A stretch of 49,198 nt of DNA from Collinsella sp. AM18-10 (GTDB lineage: Bacteria; Actinomycetota; Coriobacteriia; Coriobacteriales; Coriobacteriaceae). The position numbers were made by a program, and so were the translations under genes. The notes beneath the pieces are model-generated. The model ran no database searches, was not told the origin of the DNA, and was given only the letters and a program-made list of their open reading frames with translations. This document shows, piece by piece, positions 42,342-49,198 of the stretch. The stretch is from contig NZ_QRJO01000016.1 in the NCBI RefSeq assembly GCF_003471585.1, positions 1,607-50,804 on the forward strand, read 5' to 3'. Within the stretch, counting starts at the first letter, position 1; each line of letters begins with the position of its first letter.

Positions 42342-43286
42342 ATGCGCTACACGCACCTCAAGAACTCCGACGTTGACGTCTCCCAGCTCGCCGTGGGCAC
42401 CTGGGCGATCGGCGGCGACTCCTTTGGTGAGAACGATGACGCCGCCAGCATGTCCGCCATCCGCACCATGCTCGATCACGGCGTCAACCTCATTGACACC
42501 GCGCCGTGCTATGGCAACGGCGCGTCCGAGAAGGTCGTCGGCAACGCGCTCAGGGGCGTCGACCGAGAGAGCTACCTGCTCTCGACCAAGGTTGGCCTGA
42601 TCACCAGCGCCGCCGGCTATGACCGCGACTCTTCGTTCAAGAACATCATGAGGGAGGTCGAGAGCTCGCTGCGCAATCTCCGCACCGACTACATCGACTT
42701 CTACTTCGTGCACTGGCCCGACGCCAAGACCCCGTTCTCCGAGACGATGTGCGCCCTCCAGCTCCTCAAGGAGCAAGGCAAGATTCGCCACATCGGCGTC
42801 TCCAACTTCACGACCGAGATGATCGAGGAGTGCGAGAAGGTCGCTCAGGTCGACGTCCAGCAGCCGCCCTACTCCATGGTCGACCGCTCCTCCGAGGACC
42901 TTATCAAGTGGGGCTACGAGCGTGGCATCGACTCCTTCACCTATGGCTCCCTTGGCGCGGGCATCCTGTCGGGCAAGTTCCGCGAGCTGCCGAAGTTCGA
43001 GGAGGGCGATGTTCGTGGCGGCTTCTACGACTACTTCCAGGAGCCCAAGTTCTCGCGCGTCCAGGAGCTGCTCAAGGTCATGGACGAGATCGCCGAGGCT
43101 CATGACAAGCCCGTGGCACAGGTCGCCGTGAACTGGAGCACCCAGAAGGAGTACGTGGGCACCGCGCTCGTTGGCGTGCGCACGGACGCCCACGCGATTC
43201 AGAACTGCGAGACGTTCGAGTGGGAGCTTTCCGCCGATGAGATGGCCAAGCTTGACGCCAAGCTTGACGAGCTGAAGATCGGCTAG
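42342..43286 (+). CDS. Aldo/keto reductase
   Basis: 314-residue NAD(P)H-dependent oxidoreductase. Catalytic tetrad parts are visible: Asp in LIDTAPCYGNGASE with Tyr close by, Lys in LLSTKVGL, His in FYFVHWPD. GVSNFTTEMIEE and QPPYSMVDR are typical of the YajO/Tas-like group. GAAGGAGAG precedes ATG 42342. Placed after the PTS genes, it could reduce or oxidise the imported sugar or a derivative. It is followed 2 bp later by the hydrolase gene. Confidence 0.9.
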   Translation: MRYTHLKNSDVDVSQLAVGTWAIGGDSFGENDDAASMSAIRTMLDHGVNLIDTAPCYGNGASEKVVGNALRGVDRESYLLSTKVGLITSAAGYDRDSSFKNIMREVESSLRNLRTDYIDFYFVHWPDAKTPFSETMCALQLLKEQGKIRHIGVSNFTTEMIEECEKVAQVDVQQPPYSMVDRSSEDLIKWGYERGIDSFTYGSLGAGILSGKFRELPKFEEGDVRGGFYDYFQEPKFSRVQELLKVMDEIAEAHDKPVAQVAVNWSTQKEYVGTALVGVRTDAHAIQNCETFEWELSADEMAKLDAKLDELKIG

Positions 43287-43288
43287 CC

Positions 43289-44368
43289 ATGGGCACCGAG
43301 GAGAGGAAGTACCCCACTTCCGAGCTTGAAGTGCTTGAGCGTGGATCTAGGGAGGTCGTGGAGCCCAACGGGCTGAAGCTCCTGCTGAAGCCCGTGCCGG
43401 GAGACGAGCGCGAGCGCGTGCTCGATCCGCGCGTCTACGCGCGCGCCCATGCGAAGCTCGCCGCCGGCCCGGCGCCGGCGGGGCCGGTGGACGTGATCGC
43501 GTGGCGCTCCGCTCCCAACAAGGAGACCCATGTCGTGAGGGGCTCGAACGTCGCCAAGAAGACCGTCGTCATGAACTTTGGCGACAGGGGCATTCCCCTG
43601 CACGTCTTCACGCCCGAGGGCCACGGGTGCGGCTCCGCCGCGCTCGTGTTCATCCACGGCGGCGGCTTCATGGTGGGCAACATTGGCCAGTACGAGAACT
43701 GCCTGCGCGACATCGCGGAGCGAACGGGCTGCGTCGCGATCTACCCGGAGTACCGCTTGTCTCCCGAGACGATGTTCCCCGGTGGTGTCGAGGACTGCGT
43801 GAAGACGCTCGACTGGCTTGTCGAGCATGCGGATGAGCTGGGTGTCGACGCGACGCGGGTCGCCGTGGCTGGCGACTCCGCGGGCGGAAGCCTGACCAAC
43901 GCCGTCGTCCTCGACGGGTCCCATGCGGACAGGATCAAGCTCGTGGCCGAGCTGTATCCGCTCGTCGACGGCGGCCCTGTTCCGGAGGAATGGTCCTATG
44001 ACCTCTATGAGATCGTGAACGACCAGAGGGCCGAGGCTCTGAGCAGGGTGGATCGCATCCGCAACGCCAACGACGACCTGCCAGTGATGTATACCAACGG
44101 CAATGCGGAGGAGATGCTCGACCCGAGGGTGTCTGCCCTGTTCGCGGAGGACGTGAGCGCGTTCCCCCGCACGGTCATCATCTCTTCCGAGTATGACTAC
44201 CTGCGCTATCAGGACGAGCTATTCGCGAAGAGGCTGCAGGATGCGGGCGTTGACGTCACCGCGATTCGCTATCGCGGCTGCGACCACGGCTTCTTCGAGA
44301 TGTACGGCGTGATGCCTCAGGCTGAGGACGTCTGCCGCGTCATCTCCGAGGAGCTTGCGAAGATCTAG
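43289..44368 (+). CDS. Alpha/beta hydrolase, HSL-type esterase
   Basis: 359 residues. Oxyanion motif HGGGFM (~124), nucleophile elbow GDSAGGS (~194), acidic residue in the EYDYLRYQDE segment and His in CDHGFFEMYG (~333) form a hormone-sensitive-lipase-type catalytic set. An unusual ~110-residue N-terminal part precedes the fold. It could deacylate a sugar ester before or after uptake; there is no signal peptide, so it should act in the cytoplasm. Last gene of the unit, followed by a terminator. Confidence 0.88.
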   Translation: MGTEERKYPTSELEVLERGSREVVEPNGLKLLLKPVPGDERERVLDPRVYARAHAKLAAGPAPAGPVDVIAWRSAPNKETHVVRGSNVAKKTVVMNFGDRGIPLHVFTPEGHGCGSAALVFIHGGGFMVGNIGQYENCLRDIAERTGCVAIYPEYRLSPETMFPGGVEDCVKTLDWLVEHADELGVDATRVAVAGDSAGGSLTNAVVLDGSHADRIKLVAELYPLVDGGPVPEEWSYDLYEIVNDQRAEALSRVDRIRNANDDLPVMYTNGNAEEMLDPRVSALFAEDVSAFPRTVIISSEYDYLRYQDELFAKRLQDAGVDVTAIRYRGCDHGFFEMYGVMPQAEDVCRVISEELAKI

Positions 44369-44401
44369 GGGCTCGTCGCGGCGGCCTCCTGGACGAGTGG
44401 C

Positions 44402-44440
44402 GGTCCGGCGGGATGCTAGGTGCGTCCCGCCGGACCTTTG
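44402..44440 (+). terminator. terminator of the aldolase-PTS operon
   Basis: Perfect 12-bp arms GGTCCGGCGGGA (44402-44413) and TCCCGCCGGACC (44425-44436), then TTT. Confidence 0.85.
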
Positions 44441-44541
44441 CGTTGACGGGCGCGTGCCGCTTGCCGGAGGGCGTGTGTGGGGTTCGCTTCGGCGGTGCCG
44501 GATTAACCGGGAGATGCGTTTACCGCCGCTCTTCCAAGTGA

Positions 44542-44811
44542 GCCCAGCAAACAAATCGCGAGTTGAGCCCCAAGGGCATCGACAAGGGCGTGGGCCTGGC
44601 GCGGGCGCTGGCGTATCTAGGTCGCACCGGCAACGCGCGCACCTTTGGCTTTGGCGATTTCGGCAACGATCTGGGTATGCTCGCCGCTGTCGAGACGGCT
44701 GTCGCCATGGGCAACGCCATGCCCGAAGTCAAGGCGCTCGCCGACTACGTGACCGACGATGTCGCACACGACGGTACCGTCACAGCGATGCAGCATTTTG
44801 GGTTGATTTAA
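44542..44811 (+). pseudogene. HAD phosphatase, C-terminal fragment
   Basis: An open frame from 44542 that matches the end of Cof-type HAD phosphatases from about 44560: SPKGIDKGVGLARAL with motif III Lys and FGFGDFGNDLGML with motif IV Asp. The nucleophile half is absent and no start with a ribosome site is seen. It is not a duplicate of 33836-34663, whose corresponding sequence differs. It probably marks where a native gene was cut by arrival of the upstream block. Confidence 0.8.
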
Positions 44812-44812
44812 T

Positions 44813-44853
44813 AAATGGCCGGGTCGCCCGCAGTGGGGGCGACCCGGCCATTT
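44813..44853. terminator. bidirectional hairpin between convergent genes
   Basis: Perfect 17-bp arms (44813-44829 and 44837-44853) with a 7-nt loop, placed across the end of the HAD fragment and 6 bp from the stop of the DeoR gene on the other strand. Confidence 0.8.
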
Positions 44854-44859
44854 GAGCTA

Positions 44860-45648
44860 TTATGCAATATAGAGCTTGGGATGACTGCGACTGCTCTCGA
44901 TCGCCGCCGTCATGATGCCCTCGTCGTCTCCATCAACGATGATGCCGTCGAGGTCATCGATCTGCGCGGACTGATAAAAACTGGTTTTGTTGAACTTTCC
45001 CTGGTCAACCATCATGTAGCCCTGGTTTGAGTTGGTAAGGTACATATGCTTGATCATGGCCGAGAAGTCGTGCTCGACGGTAAAACCGTGGTCGGGGTGG
45101 AATCCGTCGGCACTGACAAACGCCTTGTCGGCATGTAGTTTGCTCATGCAGTCGAGCGTTAGTGCGCCCGCGAGATAGAGGTGGCCCTTGCGCACGGAGC
45201 CGCCCAGCAGCACTACCGAAGCATTGGGGAGATTGAAGCTGGCGTAGTTCGCGATTGCAAGATCGCCGGTGATAATGGTGATCTCACGCTTGTCCATGAG
45301 GGCCTTAGCGAAGTAAAAGCCTGTGGTGCCGATATCAATTACCAGAACATCGCCATCATCAACAAGAGTTGCTGCGGTTGCGGCGATGGCCTCCTTGGCC
45401 TCGACTTGGACATTGATGCGCTCCTCGGGATACGAGATTGCGTTGGAGCGAGAAAGCGATACCGCTCCGCCGCGTACGCGACGCAGCTTGCCTTCGGATT
45501 CCAACGAGATGAGGTCGTGTCGTGCGGTGACTTCCGAAACCGAAAAACGGCGAACGATGTCGGATACCGAGATATTTGGCTTTTCGGCCAGCCAATTCAT
45601 GATAAATCGCTGACGCTCGGCCGGTGAAAGGTCTGAAGTAGATGCCAT
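44860..45648 (-). CDS. DeoR-family transcriptional regulator
   Basis: 262 residues: an N-terminal DeoR helix-turn-helix (~8-60; ERQRFIMNWLAE, ISVSDIVRRFSVSEVTARHDL, LRRVRGGAV) and a C-terminal sugar-phosphate-binding domain (VIDIGTTGFYFAKAL, TGDLAIANYASF, LLGGSVRKGHL). AAAGGAG lies 6 nt before ATG 45648; a much longer open frame to 46065 is not supported. Divergent from the FSA/PTS genes, it very likely represses them until a phosphorylated sugar binds. Confidence 0.92.
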   Translation of the reverse strand: MASTSDLSPAERQRFIMNWLAEKPNISVSDIVRRFSVSEVTARHDLISLESEGKLRRVRGGAVSLSRSNAISYPEERINVQVEAKEAIAATAATLVDDGDVLVIDIGTTGFYFAKALMDKREITIITGDLAIANYASFNLPNASVVLLGGSVRKGHLYLAGALTLDCMSKLHADKAFVSADGFHPDHGFTVEHDFSAMIKHMYLTNSNQGYMMVDQGKFNKTSFYQSAQIDDLDGIIVDGDDEGIMTAAIESSRSHPKLYIA

Positions 45649-45892
45649 ATGCCGCTCCTTTTGAACAAAAGGTAAAAAGATGCGCCTTTCGTAATCGAAA
45701 TATAACGTATCGATATGAAAAGAACAAGGCAAATTCGAATGAATCAAAAGAACGGAATGGCATGTCATAAATGCATGCGTAGCAGATAGTTCGCACGTAA
45801 ACGGGCTATAAAGAGTCTCATTCTGAAGGTGCCGCCCAAAAGAAGTACGTTCACGCCCGATATTCGACCGTTCACGGAAAGCTGACAATTGA

Positions 45893-45970
45893 GCTTTCGA
45901 TAGCTTTTGAAATGGTTTATAAAAGAAAACCGAAAAGCTTTTGAAACAAAGAAGAAGGCTTTCGATAGCA
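45893..45970. promoter_or_regulatory. candidate DeoR operator repeats
   Basis: GCTTTCGATAGC occurs twice (45893-45904 and 45958-45969), and AGCTTTTGAAA occurs at 45902-45912 and 45935-45945. The sites sit 30-105 bp upstream of the aldolase start in the 349-bp divergent region. The remainder of that region (45649-45892) shows no gene. Confidence 0.6.
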
Positions 45971-45997
45971 ATAGTGTTAGATGAGAAAGGACCGAAC

Positions 45998-46708
45998 ATG
46001 GCGATCAAGGTGTTTGCCGACGGCGCTAACCTCGAGGGTATGCTTGACATGCATGACAATGGCAACGTTCAGGGCTTCACGACCAATCCTTCCCTTATGA
46101 AGGCCGGCGGCGTGACCGACTACCGCGCTTTTGCCAAGACGGTTCTTGAGCACATTACTGATGTGTCGGTCTCTTTTGAGGTATTCGCCGACGACGAGGC
46201 GGGTATGGAAGCCGAGGCTCGCGAGATCGCAACCTGGGCAGACAACGTCTACGTTAAGATCCCGGCGCTCAACACCAAGGGTGAGTCCACTGCCGCGCTG
46301 GTCAAGCGCCTTTCTGCCGACGGCATCAAGGTGAATGTCACCACTATCTTCACGCCCGAGCAGGTCGACGAGTTTGTCGATGCCGTCTCTGCTGAGACCC
46401 CCTCTATTCTGTCCATCTTTGCCGGTCGCATTGCCGATACCGGCGTCGATCCGCTGCCCCTCATGGCGGAGTCCGTAAAGAAGGCTGCCGTTAAGCCTGC
46501 TGCCGAGGTTCTCTGGGCGTCTACGCGCGAGGTCCTCAATATCTTCCAGGCGGAGTCCGTTGGCTGTCAGATCATTACGGTCCCCAATGCCCTTCTTGCC
46601 AAGCGCAAGAATTTCGGGAAAGATTTGCTTGAGTACTCGCTTGATACGGTCAAGGGCTTTGCCCGCGACATTCAGGCGCTTGGTTTTCATATCCTGCCCG
46701 AGGAGTAG
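45998..46708 (+). CDS. FSA-type transaldolase / fructose-6-phosphate aldolase
   Basis: 236 residues, class I (Schiff-base) aldolase of the transaldolase-like subfamily. Schiff-base Lys in VYVKIPAL (about residue 87); N-terminal FADGANLEGM and GFTTNPSLMK; SIFAGRIADTGVDP. Members cleave or form fructose-6-phosphate or act as small transaldolases. GAGAAAGGA precedes ATG 45998. It heads an operon with a complete PTS, 9 bp before EIIA, and would take the imported sugar phosphate after conversion. Confidence 0.9.
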   Translation: MAIKVFADGANLEGMLDMHDNGNVQGFTTNPSLMKAGGVTDYRAFAKTVLEHITDVSVSFEVFADDEAGMEAEAREIATWADNVYVKIPALNTKGESTAALVKRLSADGIKVNVTTIFTPEQVDEFVDAVSAETPSILSIFAGRIADTGVDPLPLMAESVKKAAVKPAAEVLWASTREVLNIFQAESVGCQIITVPNALLAKRKNFGKDLLEYSLDTVKGFARDIQALGFHILPEE

Positions 46709-46717
46709 GGGACGAGC

Positions 46718-47164
46718 ATGCTGACCGATCTTCTTAAGCCCGAGCTTGTTGCCTGCCACGTCGAGGCCTCCGACTGGGAGGAAGCGATCAAGGCATGCGG
46801 TAAGTTGCTCGTAGACGCTGGCAAATGCGACCAGAGCTATGTTGACGCCATGATTTCATCGGTTCACAAATTCGGCCCTTATATGGTCTTGGAAGAGGGC
46901 ATCGCCATGCCCCACGCTCAGGCAGATGGCAATGTGAGTGAAGCGGGGATCTGTATCGTCACGCTTGACCCTGCCATTGCGTTTGGACACGAGGATTTCG
47001 ATCCGGTTCACGTGCTCGTGGGTATTTGCGCACCCGACCCCAAGGCTCATCTTGGCTGCTTGGCGGAGCTTTCGCAGATGTTCGAGGACGAGGACTGCGT
47101 TGCCAAGCTCAGCGCATGCGATACGCCCGAGCAGGTTTTGGAGACCATGCGTTCATTCTTTTAG
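46718..47164 (+). CDS. PTS EIIA, fructose/mannitol-type (SgaA/UlaC-like)
   Basis: 148 residues of the PTS_EIIA_2 fold. Phosphorylated His66 is in EGIAMPHAQ; FGPYMVLEEG precedes and ILVTLDPAIAFG-like strands follow (here CIVTLDPAIAFGHEDFDPV). It donates phosphate to the separate EIIB encoded next. Typical of ascorbate- and galactitol-family systems where EIIA is a stand-alone protein. Confidence 0.9.
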   Translation: MLTDLLKPELVACHVEASDWEEAIKACGKLLVDAGKCDQSYVDAMISSVHKFGPYMVLEEGIAMPHAQADGNVSEAGICIVTLDPAIAFGHEDFDPVHVLVGICAPDPKAHLGCLAELSQMFEDEDCVAKLSACDTPEQVLETMRSFF

Positions 47165-47239
47165 GCCTTAATGGCACGGCGATGCGTCGCCGCTTTTGGA
47201 TAGACGGAAAACCGTCACGTGTAGGAGAGGAAGGTTGCC

Positions 47240-47515
47240 ATGCATATCATCACCGTATGCGGAAACGGCATCGGGTCCAGCCTGATGCTCGCTGGCAAAG
47301 TCGAGGAGCTTTGCGAGGAGGAGGGCATCAAGGCCGACGTTGAGTCTATGGACCTGAACGGTGCTTCTTCCGCAAATCCGGATCTGTTCATCACCGTTAA
47401 AGAACTCGCCCCCGAGCTCCACGGCAACGTTGTGATCGTTCGCAGCTATGTGAACAAGAAGAAGATCCGCGAAGACGCCCTCGAGGCAATCAAGGCGGCC
47501 GCCGCTAACGCCTAA
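47240..47515 (+). CDS. PTS EIIB, ascorbate/lactose-type (SgaB/UlaB-like)
   Basis: 91 residues. Phospho-cysteine Cys7 in TVCGNGIGSSLML, the P-loop-like feature of this EIIB class. GGAGAGG precedes ATG 47240. The 75-bp gap before it has a small GGCGA..TCGCC hairpin that might tune expression between EIIA and EIIB. Confidence 0.92.
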   Translation: MHIITVCGNGIGSSLMLAGKVEELCEEEGIKADVESMDLNGASSANPDLFITVKELAPELHGNVVIVRSYVNKKKIREDALEAIKAAAANA

Positions 47516-47586
47516 AGCGGCACAAAAAAGGGCGGTTCCCTGTGGAAGAGGGAAACGCGCCCACGTTAGAGAGAAAGGAAGCGCAG

Positions 47587-48978
47587 ATGCAAGCCATCCT
47601 TCCCATACTTGAGTTTATCCAATCGATTCTGACCAAGCCAGCGTGGATTATGGGTCTATTTGCCTTTGTGGGCCTTGTCGCGCTTAAGCGTCCTGCCCAC
47701 AAGGTGATGACGGGCACCCTGAAGCCCATTCTTGGTTACATCATGCTGTCCGCCGGCGCCGCTGTTGTTCAGGAGAACCTTGCTCCGCTGGGCACCTTCA
47801 TCGAGACCGGTTTCCACATCACCGGCGTCGTGCCCAACAACGAGGTCGTCGTTTCGATGGCTCAGAGCGTCCTCGGCGTTCAGACCATGATGATCCTGAT
47901 TCTCGGCTATGTCGTGAACATTATCATTGCCCGCTTTACCAAGTTTAAGTACATCTTCCTGACGGGCCATCACAGCATGTTTATGGCCTGCCTGCTGTCT
48001 GCCGTTCTGCAGGCATCTGGCTTCCAGGATGTCCAGCTTGTCATCGTGGGCGGCATGTTCCTGGGCCTCGTGAGCGCTATGCTTCCCGCCGTTGGTCAGC
48101 GTTTCACCGAGAAGGTTACCGATGGCGATGAAATCGCCATGGGCCACTTCGGTTCACTCGCCTATTACATCTCCGCTGCAGTCGGTACGCTTTTTGCTAA
48201 GGACGCCGAGGAGAACAGCACCGAGAAGATCGAGGTTCCCGAGAAGTTCGCCTTCCTGCGCGACACTACCATCTCCACGGCTCTTACCATGGCCTTCTTC
48301 TACCTGGTTACCGCTTTCGCCGCTTACATCGCAGATCCTGCGGTCGTTACCAAGACCGCTGGCGGCGACAACGTGATTGTCTATGCCCTGACCTGTGCCC
48401 TGTCCTTTGCCGTTGGTGTCACCATCGTCTATAACGGCGTTCGTATGATCCTTGCCGACCTGGTCCCGGCTTTCCAGGGCATCTCCAACAAGCTGATCCC
48501 CGGTGCCATCCCCGCCGTCGACTGCGCCGTCTTCTTCCCCTATGCTCCCACCGCCGTCATCCTCGGCTTTGTCGCATCCTTCATCGGTGGCGTGGTCGGT
48601 ATGTTCATCGTGGGCGCTACCCTGGGCATCTTCATCATCCCGGGCATGGTTCCTCACTTCTTCTGCGGTGCTACCGCGGGCATCTACGGCAATGCTACCG
48701 GCGGTCGCAAGGGCGCAGCTCTTGGCGCTTTCGTCAACGGCCTGCTCATCACCTTTGCCCCGGCCCTGCTCCTGCCCGTTCTTGACGTCTTTGGCTTCAA
48801 GAACACTACGTTCGGCGACTTCGATTTCTCCGTCATTGGTATTACGCTTGGCCGCGCTGCCGAGGCCTTCGGTACCACCGGTGTCTACGCGATTCTCGCT
48901 GTCCTTCTGATCGTCGCCTTCGTCCCCAACTTCATCCACACCAAGGGTGCTGTGATCAATCACGTTGAGGAAGAGTAA
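47587..48978 (+). CDS. PTS EIIC, ascorbate family (SgaT/UlaA-like)
   Basis: 463-residue permease with 10 or more membrane segments. Family stretches: GLVALKRPAHKVMTGTLKPILGYIML, FLTGHHSMFMACL, GHFGSLAYYISA, PGMVPHFFCGATAGIYGNATGG. ATG 47587 has GAAAGGAAG upstream; an in-frame start at 47542 is less likely. UlaA-type permeases carry L-ascorbate, but none of the usual ascorbate genes (ulaD, ulaE, ulaF, ulaG) are seen, so the substrate may differ. Confidence 0.92.
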   Translation: MQAILPILEFIQSILTKPAWIMGLFAFVGLVALKRPAHKVMTGTLKPILGYIMLSAGAAVVQENLAPLGTFIETGFHITGVVPNNEVVVSMAQSVLGVQTMMILILGYVVNIIIARFTKFKYIFLTGHHSMFMACLLSAVLQASGFQDVQLVIVGGMFLGLVSAMLPAVGQRFTEKVTDGDEIAMGHFGSLAYYISAAVGTLFAKDAEENSTEKIEVPEKFAFLRDTTISTALTMAFFYLVTAFAAYIADPAVVTKTAGGDNVIVYALTCALSFAVGVTIVYNGVRMILADLVPAFQGISNKLIPGAIPAVDCAVFFPYAPTAVILGFVASFIGGVVGMFIVGATLGIFIIPGMVPHFFCGATAGIYGNATGGRKGAALGAFVNGLLITFAPALLLPVLDVFGFKNTTFGDFDFSVIGITLGRAAEAFGTTGVYAILAVLLIVAFVPNFIHTKGAVINHVEEE

Positions 48979-49035
48979 TCCAGGCATACGTTAAGCCCTA
49001 ATCGGGCGGAGCTCCGATAACCGGCTCCTACACGG

Positions 49036-49073
49036 AAGCGGTGGCGTCTCAAATGAGGCGTCACCGCTTTTTG
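49036..49073 (+). terminator. terminator of the FSA-PTS operon
   Basis: 15-bp arms (49036-49050 and 49055-49069, one G-U pair), 4-nt loop and TTTTT. Nothing recognisable lies in the last ~120 bp of the window. Confidence 0.85.
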
Positions 49074-49198
49074 TTTTGGACTGGTTGTGAAAACGCACCG
49101 GTGAAGCGCTGTCTCTGCGCCGCGAACGGAATCAACCGCGATGATCAGCAAAAACGTTTGGCTCTGTTAGACCAGGATTGACATACATGTGTCCCCAC

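Noticed and set aside
44860..46065. A 401-residue form of the DeoR regulator
   Set aside because: The extra N-terminal sequence is AT-rich upstream DNA with low-complexity translation; ATG 45648 has a strong ribosome site and aligns with the family start.

Overview
The window looks like a chromosomal stretch from a Collinsella-type gut actinobacterium (Coriobacteriia). The pointers are high GC, a LAXTG-type cell-wall sorting signal, many mannose- and ascorbate-type PTS genes, and intergenic DNA unusually rich in palindromic repeats. The genus is inferred from gene content and style, not from a search.

Layout. 1-4483: a captured tet(W) regulatory region (two copies of its promoter, the transcription attenuator, the first 30 codons of tet(W)) fused in frame to the tail of a MarR-like regulator, then a heterodimeric ABC exporter pair. 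4595-11263: housekeeping genes: serine acetyltransferase, DedA protein, branched-chain aminotransferase, LemA, a TetR-like regulator, tRNA-Ser(TGA), and a TadA-glycerate kinase fusion. 11264-12280: no protein gene, but several palindromic elements and the 4.5S signal recognition particle RNA. 12281-15994: a second heterodimeric ABC exporter pair. 16318-24746: a flavodoxin-like gene, a 1362-residue wall-anchored surface protein flanked on both sides by 62-bp-period repeat arrays and by two inverted copies of a ~130-nt structured element, and an LTA-synthase-like gene. 24961-33382: nitroreductase, Kup potassium transporter, a small membrane protein, a KdpDE-like two-component pair without kdpFABC, and RlmKL. 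33474-44811: accessory carbohydrate region with a HAD phosphatase, an RpiR regulator, an MFS transporter split by an IS110/IS1111-type element, a GatY/KbaY-type aldolase, a complete mannose-family PTS, an aldo/keto reductase, an esterase-like hydrolase and a truncated HAD gene. 44860-48978: DeoR regulator, FSA-type aldolase and an ascorbate/galactitol-type three-gene PTS.

How it fits together. Two sugar catabolic modules (33.8-44.4 kb and 44.9-49.0 kb) each have a divergent regulator, an operator-rich intergenic region, PTS uptake and a sugar-phosphate aldolase; neither substrate can be fixed from the sequence. Kup, the small membrane protein and KdpDE look like one potassium or osmotic module. 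The strongest candidates for something undescribed are: (a) the two inverted ~130-nt elements, whose cores are nearly identical while their 30-bp arms differ at ten base pairs with pairing kept; (b) the alternating-inverted 62-bp arrays on both sides of the surface-protein gene; (c) the tet(W) promoter and attenuator now placed to drive an ABC exporter; (d) the TadA-glycerate kinase fusion.
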